64,000 nucleotides of DNA, taken from NCBI RefSeq assembly GCF_036370855.1, contig NC_088099.1, positions 138,797,017-138,861,016 of the forward strand, written 5' to 3'. The notes beneath the pieces are model-generated. The model searched no databases, had not been told where the DNA came from, and saw nothing but the letters and a program-made list of their open reading frames with translations. Both the position numbers and the translations under genes were made by a program. Source of the stretch: Dromaius novaehollandiae. Lineage: Eukaryota > Chordata > Aves > Casuariiformes > Dromaiidae. Positions 49,001-57,210 of this stretch are shown here, one piece after another; positions within the stretch are counted from its first letter, which is position 1, and every line of letters starts with the position of its first letter.

Positions 49001-51778
49001 TCTCATATCCTTAGTGAGACATAACCAAATGCAAGTAAGTCTCAGACTAGCTGGCACCAGGCTCACATTAAGTCTTCTGGGACAAGTTAATTGCCCAAAT
49101 AAAATTAACTTGGTTGGTGCTGAAGACCTCAGTCACCAAAAGTACATTTTCCCAGTCCTTTCAAGCCAAGCAAAGAGCTGGCTGCTGTCAGACATGGAAG
49201 TCTCAACTTCCCGGTTTGCAACTTCCATGTTTCCCTCCCTTTGTTGGGGCAACATAAACGGCTAGGCTATCAAACTGATCTCACCAAAATAACACTACAG
49301 CCAAAAAAACCCCAATTGTAGTCAGATCAGCTCCCTGAAAACAAACTCTGTGGACGTATAATCCAAATGGCGTAGAGAACTACTTATAGGCAAGGACATA
49401 TTTTCCAGGCTGAACTGGAAGTCTGAAGTTCCCACTCAAGCTCTCTAGTGTATGTAGCATGAACATTGCTGATCATATGACAGGAGAATGGTCATCGTAT
49501 GACTGTGCCATTGCTTGGAATATAGAAAAAGAGGCAGAAGTGTGTAATTTGAGGCTTACATCACTAATAACCTCATTCATACTAGTACCATGTTCAGGAT
49601 CATTGGCATAATGGAGAAACACAGTGCAGCAGAACCTCTTGCACCATGGTCCAAATGCTTTTGCCCTGTTAGGACCATACATGTGAGCACACATCCAACA
49701 TGCTACATTCACTCTAAGGGCATCCAAAGGTAGACATGATTTCTCCAACATGCATTTAAAATGAAATGAACATATCCACTCAGTTGGAGGACAGAATTCC
49801 TCAATGAAACTTCAGACATACAATTTTGGACTAAAAGATAAGGAACACCCCAAACTAACTCTATGAATGGAACTTTATGAACAAATGTTCCCTGCTTCGA
49901 CACTGTTTAACAAAAAGTTCAAATGAAACAATGACAAAAACTTGAAATATTCTTAACAGCACTTGATCTGTCTTGCACTAGTTAAATAGCTAATGCTATA
50001 GATACTTAAATGAGTGAAAACTGATTTTCCTACTTAATGGCTACAAGGATATCAGGTGAATCACCCAACAGAATTCAGCAATGCATTCAGAGGATCATTC
50101 TCATGTTCTCTGCAACTGCTTCTGTTCTTATGGATTTGACACATGCTGTTGGCATCACTGCCAATGGCATGTAGGTCAGAGTGGCTTTCAGGGGCTGTTG
50201 ATTCAAGGCCTCAACTTCTTCAACACTATTGTGTTTTCCTTAATTTCACTTTATTTCCAGAAAAGTGGATTTGTATTATTTTCTCACATTGCAGTGTTGC
50301 TCCCATATTGCAGCAAATGTTCTCGCAAATGAAGTTTTACCAGCAAGTCTAATAGCGATGAAAGCAACAGACTGTCACACAATTTTCGCCCCCTTTGAAG
50401 CTAACCACCCGGGAGAAAACCCACATCTAAACTAGAAGGCATGCTGCAAATCCAAAAAAAAATTATTTGCCCCCAGGAATTCAGTATTTATTATTTGTGC
50501 GTGCATGTATTGCAAAACAATTTTTCTATAAAACGTGGCTTTTGTACTGAGTAAGTTAATCAGGTAAAACCAGCCTTCATTAATGGTTTGCCAGTATGCA
50601 TGCTACTGAGCTGTTAGAAAAGAGAAGGGGAACATCACTGTTTTTATCAGTGGTGGTTGTGGTAGGGAGGAAATAAGAACGATCTTTCTTTTTTGGCCAA
50701 CAAGATGCAAAGCCCTGCATAAGAACTGAATTTTAAAGATGGCTTTGGAAACAGAAATTCCTCATGCAAAGGAACAGAAAAATCATTTCAGGACGGAGGG
50801 GTGGCGTGAAAGCCAGGAGAGGAGCGCCTGTGGGAGACGCAGAGTAAGGGAAAGGTGAAGTATGACTCACTGGTAATAACAAAGGGGGTGAGGATAGAGA
50901 ATGGTAAGAAAGGAGGCAGAGATTAGCCTTTCTTTTTTTCTTTTAAGTAATAACACAGTAAGCCTCATGCTAAAGCTTGGGAAGATTTTGTTAATTTGCT
51001 AATAGCCAGGAGCAAGGATGGGGGGAGGGGAAAGATGAGGCTGATTACTCTGCATTATTTCTATCACTGTGCTGATATTTAGGACAAAATGTTTCTCAGT
51101 GGAAATCTGGAGAGGATTACAGGATTACACTGCCATGCCCCTCTCCTGGTTAGTCACTCCTTATGGGGAAAGAGTAAAACTTTCTTTTACTATTACTTTT
51201 ATTATGCATGAAAAATCATACATATCCACAGCTGCCAGGCAGCTGACTTTCTGGCTAAGTAAGAATGAGAAAAATCCTCACTTTATGCCTATGTCAACAG
51301 CCACTTTCCAGCTTCCTGAGTGGCCAGTGGGAAGGAGTAAGCAACAGGAGCACCTGGTTGGGGAAGAGGTGGCGAGTGCAGGGAAGCCAGCACTGTGATG
51401 GCCTTTACTGTGTCTTGTGAGAACAAGCAGCAGAGATTTGTCTTTAAAAATCTTAACTAATAAAATAATTGTTTTACCCTAGGAGAGCAGGACAACCATG
51501 TGGACCACACCAGCTTTTACACATTCATAGCTGAGATGCCCAGTAGAGCATAAGCAAGACGGTGTAAGCAAGACAGACAGACAAGTGCAACATCCTTCAT
51601 GGTGCTCAGAAGGGACTTCATGAGTTACTGTTTCTTTGGAAGGGAGAGAAAAGGAAGGATCAGGGAAATGCCTGCAAACTAGCTGAATTATATCAACTCT
51701 GATATTTGCTCCTTCTTTATCTGAACCATCCAAGAGGCAGCTGCTGCTCCTTTGTTTGTCAGAGGACTTCTTATCTCC
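18964..51778 (-). CDS. SPIDR: Scaffold protein involved in DNA repair, C-terminal half (13 exons)
   Basis: Minus-strand exons: 51778-51579, 46938-46780, 36813-36726, 34424-34281, 34183-34124, 33261-33169, 31220-31153, 30473-30403, 29248-29096, 24038-23945, 22462-22348, 21849-21796 and 19092-18964. They total 1428 bp, giving 475 residues plus stop, with compatible phases at every join. SPIDR is a nuclear scaffold that bridges RAD51 and BLM helicase to promote homologous recombination. Family-matching stretches include FSLIDSLWPP, LPPPSFCYILT, RGLKEILQ, ERTVLLLQKPLL, NSICTV, TVIGVNESTAFSWP, EVVTSPVLK and SYEVKSVLGKEVGFLNCYV. Two CxxC pairs (CDRC and CNQC) form a likely zinc ribbon. The human protein is about 915 residues, so roughly the N-terminal half is missing, lying beyond 64000 or unseen. 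Two exons and one donor are tentative and are flagged separately. Confidence 0.92.
21535..21710 (+). mobile_element. CR1 LINE 3' fragment
   Basis: Contains the CR1 3' UTR landmarks GCACTGGAACAAGCTTCCTG, GGTTGGACTAGATGGCCTCC and a TTCTACGATTCT tail. 5'-truncated and diverged, as is normal for CR1 insertions in bird genomes. It lies in the last SPIDR intron. Confidence 0.8.
21796..21849 (-). CDS. SPIDR: SPIDR micro-exon
   Basis: An 18-codon exon (LLQQTISSLLMSSPTEDG), acceptor TTTTTTTATTGCAG and donor GGG|GTAAGT. LLQ.SISSLL is the matching family motif. Just upstream in transcript order is the basic IKVK end of the preceding exon. Confidence 0.9.
22348..22462 (-). CDS. SPIDR: SPIDR exon (second CxxC of zinc ribbon)
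   Basis: A 115-bp exon, acceptor TGCATGCTGCAG and donor AAG|GTAAGG. It encodes GLLYCNQCSEVVTSPVLKMQ, then LEVFLSCPSRSQSTIKVK. CNQC supplies the second metal-binding pair. Ends in phase 0. Confidence 0.94.
22828..22925 (+). repeat. Ancient dispersed amniote repeat relic
   Basis: GGCCCTCATTCAGCAAACAC followed by CACACTTAAGCCATATGCAT resembles the sauropsid repeat 'ccctgattcagcaaagcacttaagcacatgctt'. Family not certain. Confidence 0.35.
23945..24038 (-). CDS. SPIDR: SPIDR exon (first CxxC of zinc ribbon)
   Basis: A 94-bp exon with a long pyrimidine tract ending TTTTTTTTAG and donor CAG|GTAAGA. It encodes TVIGVNESTAFSWPTCDRCG and NGKLELCPQD, including the first cysteine pair (CDRC). Confidence 0.95.
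26615..26832 (+). mobile_element. CR1 LINE 3' fragment
   Basis: Reads CCCTGGAACAGCTTGCCCAG, then TTTGGACTAGATGAACTGTA and ends with ATTCTATGATTCT, the typical CR1 8-mer-type tail. Heavily 5'-truncated with no coding capacity. Its presence is the best single pointer to an avian genome. Confidence 0.85.
29096..29248 (-). CDS. SPIDR: SPIDR exon
   Basis: A 153-bp exon, acceptor TTGTTGGCAG and donor GAG|GTTTGT. It encodes RIICVERTVLLLQKPLLCSA, then ELTGPVKLDELDSATQANSI, very close to the mammalian sequence. Confidence 0.95.
30403..30473 (-). CDS. SPIDR: SPIDR exon
   Basis: A 71-bp exon, acceptor GTGTTCTCAG and donor ATG|GTAAGC. It encodes TEVIEALAVASHLIFFRDVL, parallel to the family's SEVLEALAG...LFFKDAL. 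Enters in phase 2 and ends in phase 1. Confidence 0.9.
31153..31220 (-). CDS. SPIDR: SPIDR exon, tentative
   Basis: A 68-bp open exon, acceptor TGTCTTAAACAG and donor CTGG|GTATCA, entering in phase 0 and leaving in phase 2, exactly what the neighbours demand. It encodes AGNFRCHGGFLCFLRVIYFL; only the hydrophobic end resembles the family. Among the donors I examined between 30474 and 33168 it was the best fit, but the low similarity leaves doubt. Confidence 0.4.
31516..31552. repeat. GT microsatellite
   Basis: Imperfect (GT)n run with interspersed GCGC within a SPIDR intron. No function implied. Confidence 0.8.
33169..33261 (-). CDS. SPIDR: SPIDR exon, divergent
   Basis: A 93-bp open exon between a strong acceptor (CTCTCACTTCAACAG) and a strong donor (ATG|GTAAGT), phase 0 at both ends as required. 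The end, DREYLFLLGSVFSM, aligns with the family's QREIWLLVTDV segment. The start, PMLYNLIFWAWSTCNC, does not match and is longer than the mammalian exon. Position, phase and splice sites support it more than sequence does. Confidence 0.6.
34124..34183 (-). CDS. SPIDR: SPIDR exon
   Basis: A 60-bp exon of 20 codons (IDSCNVRCSFWARVLYLRLQ), acceptor TTATTTTCAG and donor CAG|GTAATC, phase 0 at both ends. CSFWARV parallels the conserved CSFYA.V of mammals. Confidence 0.9.
34281..34424 (-). CDS. SPIDR: SPIDR exon
   Basis: A 144-bp exon of 48 codons, acceptor TTTTTAATAG and donor CAG|GTAATC. It encodes DLPPPSFCYILTVQSGEIQV through LYQPPAVRGLKEILQ, clearly the family segment. Phase 0 at both ends. 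Confidence 0.94.
36726..36813 (-). CDS. SPIDR: SPIDR exon
   Basis: An 88-bp exon, acceptor CTTGTTGAAG and donor ATG|GTAAGT. It encodes TLGLFSLIDSLWPPVVPVKV and ends in phase 0. The FSLIDSLWPP block is diagnostic. Confidence 0.93.
37420..37439. repeat. TTTA tetranucleotide microsatellite
   Basis: About four and a half TTTA units (TTATTTATTTATTTATTTC) in a SPIDR intron. Confidence 0.8.
38738..38772. repeat. GT microsatellite
   Basis: About eleven GT units followed by GGGTGT units, within the large SPIDR intron. Confidence 0.85.
41375..41460 (+). repeat. Ancient MIR-like repeat relic
   Basis: AAGACTCCAGGGTTCTCCTC followed by CCACAGTTCATTGGGGACTC parallels the dispersed 'gactcctgggttctattccc' amniote repeat. 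Short and diverged. Confidence 0.3.
44990..45115 (+). repeat. Ancient L3/CR1-like LINE relic
   Basis: GGCAATGAGTTCTGCAGTCT followed by CTCTGTGTGAATAACTACTC resembles the common amniote LINE 3' segment 'gagttccacaggtt...ctgtgtgaa'. Identified from memory; exact family not certain. Confidence 0.45.
46780..46938 (-). CDS. SPIDR: SPIDR exon
   Basis: A 159-bp exon, acceptor TGTTTTGCAG and donor AAG|GTGAGA. It encodes LCLLVQDAYGMFSEVQL and CCLAGMKVLQRTTRG, closely matching the conserved core. It enters in phase 2 and leaves in phase 2. Confidence 0.9.
47314..47360. repeat. GT microsatellite with CGTG interruptions
   Basis: CGTGCGTG units flank a pure GT run, an alternating purine-pyrimidine tract of the Z-DNA-prone type. 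Confidence 0.85.
51579..51778 (-). CDS. SPIDR: SPIDR exon (most 5' one found)
   Basis: Acceptor CGCACCTCAG, then GDKKSSDKQRSSSCL in phase 0, and further on KEGANIRVDIIQLVC and SLPSKET, which parallel the family's variable linker. The 3' border was placed at a weak GTCTGT donor because it gives the required phase and the same spacing to the next conserved block as in mammals. A GTAACT donor inside the exon (after SLPSKET) is a better splice site but gives the wrong phase. Confidence 0.6.
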
Positions 51779-53057
51779 CTGAGGTGCGGTTCTAGCAGAG
51801 GCATAAAGCACACATACATAAACACACATAAACAAAACTCCCCTCTCTCTTAATCACCAGAGGCACAACACTCTACCTACACAACTCCAATTCAGCAACT
51901 TGTCTGGTCAGGTCTCAAGGCGGAGCTGATTAACTCCTGCTAATATGGTTTAGATTCACATTGTAACCTGCAGGACACCACCCTGCCAGGATTTAATGTA
52001 TCCCTACCTTACGCAGTCCTTGCATTTACCATACCTGTACTACTGCTGAAAAATCAAAGCTCAGGCACACAAAGGGGCAACTATCTACTTTTTTGTCACT
52101 CCGTAACACCGTAAGGAGTGTCCTGTAAAAGGCACTATATTCACCGGCTCACAAATTGCTTCACGTTTCCATTTCATATTTCGTGTTTCCAACAGTACAT
52201 CCGTGCTGCCGTCTTCTTTGTCCCCTCCAGTTTCAGACCATTCTGCGCTGAAATCCATGCCATTTGCTGGCAGGAAATGGCCAGAGAAGCTCTACAGAGC
52301 TGCAATAACTATGGCTTGAATGATACAAATAAAAAATAATGACGCAGTGTCATTGACTAGCCCTTTTAACACTTAGGTCACTGAAGTACGCAGGTAGGAA
52401 AACAAGCGGAGCACTGCTGTAGTTTATAGAAGGGGAACGCCAGGCTCCAAGCAGAGTCCTAACCACAACTCCCTCCAAGCACAGACATTTTGGGCACCCC
52501 AGCTGCAGCTCTGGTTTAAAGTACCGAGATGACTGAAATGGTAATCATTTGCCTTGAGAATAGAAGGTTTAAAATCACTTAAAAGTAGAGTTTATGATCA
52601 TGTACATTTTTATTAGACAACTAAGAGAGCACTCAGAAGGAAAAAAAAGGGGAAGACAGTTCAAGAACGCTGTCCCTGGTAGAGAGGGAACAGAGCACGC
52701 AGTTGACACCAGATCTGCAAGTTCTCTCCAGCTAGAGCCAGTCTGTCTTTACAAAAGCATTGGTGGAAGCTGCACATGTGACAGGACTATCACCAGGGAA
52801 ATAAGCAAGTCTTATCTCAGCATCTGAAATAGAAAATATGTAAGAGAGGCCTCCCCGTCTCAGGAAAAGATTCCTTTTTTGCAGGCACTTCTTAACATAT
52901 GCATTACAGAGTATTTACATAACACATTTTGCAAATAACTCACTACAGTAGCTACGCCAAATCCATAATTTTGTATTTTCCTAGTTAATTACATTTTTAT
53001 ACTTACGTTAAAAAATGAAAAAGAGTGACAGCGGTTATAAAATAACTTCAGATTATT
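51779..53057. other. Non-coding stretch upstream of the first SPIDR exon found
   Basis: No exon, RNA gene or repeat that I can support. The plus-strand ORF at 52118-52339 and its neighbours look like chance. Confidence 0.5.
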
Positions 53058-53062
53058 TTTAT

Positions 53063-53301
53063 TCACTTCCTTGAATCGTCAATTACTTCAACACAAACTG
53101 GAGAATCAAATGCAACTTCCACAAGATCTTTCATCAGTCTCCCACTGATGACTGCCTTTACCATTTCTTCATTCAGGCTAATTCTTCCACCTACTATTTT
53201 CTGTCTACGGCCTGAAGAAGCAAGACTTATGTGGGCAACTGCTGTCATGCAGTTAAGTGCAGGAAGAGACCCACCTGGGCCAACCATATCAGCATGACCG
53301 C
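53063..53301 (-). CDS. Unidentified terminal-exon-like coding segment
   Basis: On the minus strand a good acceptor (GTTCTGCCTTCCACAG) opens a 78-codon frame starting GHADMVGPGGSLPALNC and ending VEVIDDSRK before TGA. The stop overlaps a canonical poly(A) signal (TGAATAAA, hexamer 53058-53063). The sequence has the even composition and amphipathic pattern of real protein (EEMVKAVISGRLMKDLVEVA reads as helix), but I cannot name the family. It enters in phase 1, incompatible with the phase-0 start of the neighbouring SPIDR exon, so it is not simply an alternative SPIDR end. It may be the last exon of a small gene transcribed from the CpG island near 55.6 kb, or an old gene fragment. Confidence 0.35.
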
Positions 53302-55439
53302 CTGTGGAAGGCAGAACATACACGAAGTGAGCGGAGCTCAGCAGCGTTTTAAATTTCCCCATTCAAAATGTCAGACACTGCCTGCCTGGTGGGAAGCAAA
53401 TACAACGTCTAGGGAATGGGTGTAGCACAAAAACAGAGGACTTTTGATACTTGCAATGAAACCAATGGCTTCAGACTTCACAATTTTTCTGCGCAAAACA
53501 TTTTTTCTATGAAGTTTTTATATGGCACCAAATGAACTGTTTAAACTCCCCAACCCACGCTGCCTCTAAGTGCACTTTCCAAACATTAAACTGCTGATGT
53601 GTATATTTTATTTGCATGCAAAATTTTACTCAAAAGTAAACAAAACATTTACAACGATAAAAGGACATTCCTGTTGTCCACCCAAACACAATATGGAGCC
53701 AAAGCTATAATTTCAAACAGTTACAGAACTGCTTTTGACAAATATCTTCGCTATCATCTGATTGCCTCGATTATCTCACATTCCTAAAGGAATATTACAA
53801 TTTTTCTATATTAATAGTTTTCACTGAAAATAATTATACTATATAAACAAAAAATTATAGTAATAGCTGGTCTTGGAGATACAGAAAGTTAAGGAAAATA
53901 ACTTCCTAAGTACTGGCTAAAAGCTTGGATAAGGTTCAGCCTCAACAAACCAGGAAGGCCCTCCTTGCCACAAACTACCTACACATCTCCTCCTTACCAT
54001 GCTGAAACTGCATGTAATTTATGTTCGTTTTTCTAAGATAGACTCCATTCAGTTTGTTACATAAACAGAAAAAGATTTTGGGCGGTAACAAAAAAAGCAA
54101 GTACATTAGATCATCCTAGCTCATTTCAGACTCACTATACTGGTAGCAAGGATGCTGCTCATGCTCCTCAGTGTCCCCAGCACCACCACTTCGCCACAGA
54201 TTCCCATTACAATCACTTGCTTATTTTGTTACATGATTCAGAGAAAATACATCTTCTGTACATCAAGATTTCCTAAGCAAGGGGAAAAGTGTACAATTTA
54301 AGAAACTTTTAGAGTCAGTTGAAAACTGCAAGTCTCTGTTATGGATGATCTCCAATAGAAAAATCCTGTTCCAAATATAACATGTAATTACCATGCAGCC
54401 ACTTAAAGTACTTATCTATGAATCTGAGGAGGGGTTCTTTGTTTATTTTGATTATCTGAAGACTTTTTAATTACTGTTTTGGCATCCAAGAATTCCAACA
54501 GTCAGCGAGGTACTGCCAAAAGATCTTCTCTTTGCAAGGTGCTCTGCACCCTCCTTTCTAAGAAAACCAGCACTAAACTGATAGTTCTGGCAACATTTCA
54601 CATCATGTTTGCTGTGATATGAACTCTCCATGCCTCATCTCCTTATACATAAAAATCAGAATAAAAGCCTTGCCTTCAAAGGGTGATCTGAAAACAAGAG
54701 CTGAATAATATGGTGATAACTAGGAGGACAGGTCCAAAAAGTCTGTTCTATACGCCGGATCCCATTTCAGTTGGGAGAGGAAGCTACAGACACATACATA
54801 GCGGGCTTGCAGTAGCAACCTATTCCTTCTGAGCTACAGGACTCAGAAAAGTCTGAACTCCTCCATGCAAGCTCTCAGCAGAATGACAGCATCTGGAATG
54901 AAGCAAGAACACTGCAGCAGCAGCAGTGGTGTTGCTTATCTTTCAAGAACATGTTATTTGTGGATTCACTAGATTTACTTCTAAACCGCATAGACTATGA
55001 ATGGGCTCCTAGAAGATTTTATTAAAAAAAACCAAACATCAAGTGAGCACTTAAAAAAAAAAAACAACCTGCTCATTTTGGAAGGCAGAGAACATCCTAA
55101 AATGCATTCCTGACAGTACAGCGTTACGCGCGTGCTTCTTCAGTGAACGGGCAAGGTAAATGAAATATTGTAACACTGCAGGATTTCTTAGGGAGCTGCT
55201 GTATTCAAGAAGACATGCTGCTGTCTCAATGCCACATCATCCCACTGAAATAGTAAAAAAAAAAAAAAAAAAAAAAAGAGAAAGAAAAAAATCATCAAAA
55301 TAAACAGCAGAACAAGGAGCAAAGAAAAGCAGAAGTGAAAGCTCGCTGGGGATCCTTCTCTGGCAGAAGGGCAACTTTCTATTCTTTCTTGGAGGGTCTG
55401 CCGTTTCTGCTTTTCCCCCCATGTTGTTTTTCTCCCTCA
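53302..55439. other. Non-coding stretch between the unidentified exon and the CpG island
   Basis: A/T-rich, with the A23 run near its end. If a nested minus-strand gene exists, upstream exons should lie here; I could not find one with convincing splice sites. Confidence 0.5.
55255..55277. repeat. A23 homopolymer
   Basis: Uninterrupted run of 23 A followed by GAGAAAGAAAA. No adjacent retrocopy or target-site duplication is evident, so it need not be a retroposon tail. Confidence 0.85.
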
Positions 55440-55760
55440 CTGGCTGCCTTTCGTAGTGCGTTGCTAACGCAGGGGGCGGCGGCGGGTCCGCGTGTGCACG
55501 CGGCCTGTTTACAAAGGCTATGGCAGCGGTTCCCAGCAGCCCATCGAGAATTCTAGGAAACGGCCCCCGTTATTTCCCTGCGGGTCAGTGTCAGCTCGTG
55601 TCAGGCCGCAGCAATCGGCCGGGCCAGCGCGCTCCGCCGCCGCTCCGGCGCTGGCCGGCGGCCGCGCGGGCAGGGCCGAGCGAGCGAGCGGGCCGGCGGG
55701 CGCTGCGAGGGGGCGGGCTGCCTTCGCGGCCCTCTACCAACCGCCGCACGCCGCACTACG
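55440..55760. other. CpG island inside the SPIDR region
   Basis: A sharply bounded CpG-rich block (for example GGCCGGCGGGCGCTGCGAGG) in A/T-rich surroundings, without a TATA box. It may be an internal SPIDR promoter, the promoter of an antisense or non-coding transcript, or that of the unidentified exon at 53.1-53.3 kb. It contains CGCGGCC and GGGGCGGGC GC-box-like elements. Confidence 0.75.
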
Positions 55761-57150
55761 ATAAACACCACGCTGGAAACCAGATACAACAGTACATTGT
55801 GTTCTTCTTCTGAAAAACAACCAGACTTCTGCTCACTTAAAGTAAACAGTTAATCCTGTTTATCTTTTTTTTTCTCTCCCTCTCTCCCCCCCCTCCTTGA
55901 TGAGTTGTCAGCAGAACAATCTCTTCTGCAAAGCGAATGAGAGGTTGGTCCCTTAAATTCGTAGCGATTTTCTCTCTCCTCCGAGGGGGGAAAAAGTCCA
56001 ATTCAATATGTAAACTTTCTACTATCAGCAAACAGCATGGAATAACAATCTTTCTTGGCTTAAACTGACTTAACAAAGTGATGCCAAAATGGAATGAGAC
56101 CTTTCCCTCACATTTTATTTTGGAAAACTGAAGTCCCAAACAGAGAGCTCTATTCACCTCCTTTAACTATTCCTTTTCTGACAAGAAGCAGCAAAACTGG
56201 TTAAAAAACCTGGGACCTGTGGGGTCCTTGCAGCCTCATTAAACAGTGCACTGGATGTATAGATTAGCTAATGCAGCTGGGGGCTCTTCTGCGTGAGGGG
56301 AAAAAACGTAAGTCAGAAACACGCATGTAATCGACTGACAGTGAAGTAATAAACTATTACTCTCTTTTTCAAAGTATATGCTCCCTGTGCAAATTCACCA
56401 TGGCCCTGACTTTGCATATTAAGGATGATTAATTAGCAAAGCAGATGGAATCGATTATCTTGTTTTGCTGGAGTCACCACATTCTACCTATTAACTACTT
56501 ATTACTGGGGAGTCCAACTCAGTCTGCTAAAAGCTACAAGCTTTTCTAAAGGGAATTCTAATTTTTAGCACTAAGGAATTTAAACAGTACTGAAAGTCAA
56601 TAATGAAAGTGTGCTTAACATCCCCAGTCAGTAAAAGTTTGTTGATTTAGCTATTTATAATCACAAAAATATATGATTTGCAAAACTGCAGGAGGAGAAG
56701 GAAAATATTCTGTTTCCTTGTTTTATTTTTACTCCTCTTGCAAGCTCCAAGTCTAAGATTCTGGGTTTTCTGTACAACCAATGTCATCAAGTGCAAAAAC
56801 GTAAAATCAGGTCTTGGTAGGTAACTAAAGGGGAGGCTCATTTTCAGGTAAGTTAAGTTTGAATATTTTACACATGACATTTTTATATTTTTAAAGCTTT
56901 TTTTCCCCCTGAGATCTTAATTAATTTTGCATTTCTTTTTAAATCCTCTGCAACAACTGCTGAATTAACTTGGCTCTTGTGACTTCTGAAGTGACTGAAC
57001 AGAACAAGGCAGTCCTATTTCCCCTTACAGAAACTGAACTTGGGAGGCAGCAATCAGCACGCCAGGGCCAGATTCTAACCTAAAAAACCATCGCACAGGA
57101 GCAGTGTAGGGTTTATTCCCCCCAGTCCACCACTTAACCCACTGTGACCT

Positions 57151-57210
57151 CCAGCCAAGACTGGAAGGGCAAGTATGTCTCCAGCTGAGACTGGAAGAGC
57201 CAGTATTGGT
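57151..57210. repeat. Two-copy 30-bp tandem repeat
   Basis: Two adjacent 30-base units starting CCAGCCAAGACTGGAAGGGC and CCAGCTGAGACTGGAAGAGC, differing at several positions. Confidence 0.75.

Larger units (their letters stand above)
19093..51578 (-). other. SPIDR: SPIDR introns
   Basis: The non-coding spans between the listed exons, the largest being about 9.8 kb (36814-46779). They hold two CR1 fragments, several ancient repeat relics, GT microsatellites near 31510, 38738 and 47318, A/T dinucleotide runs near 19460 and 40210, and palindromes at 33281 and 48280. I see no nested gene in these introns; the short ORFs show no family resemblance. Confidence 0.6.
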
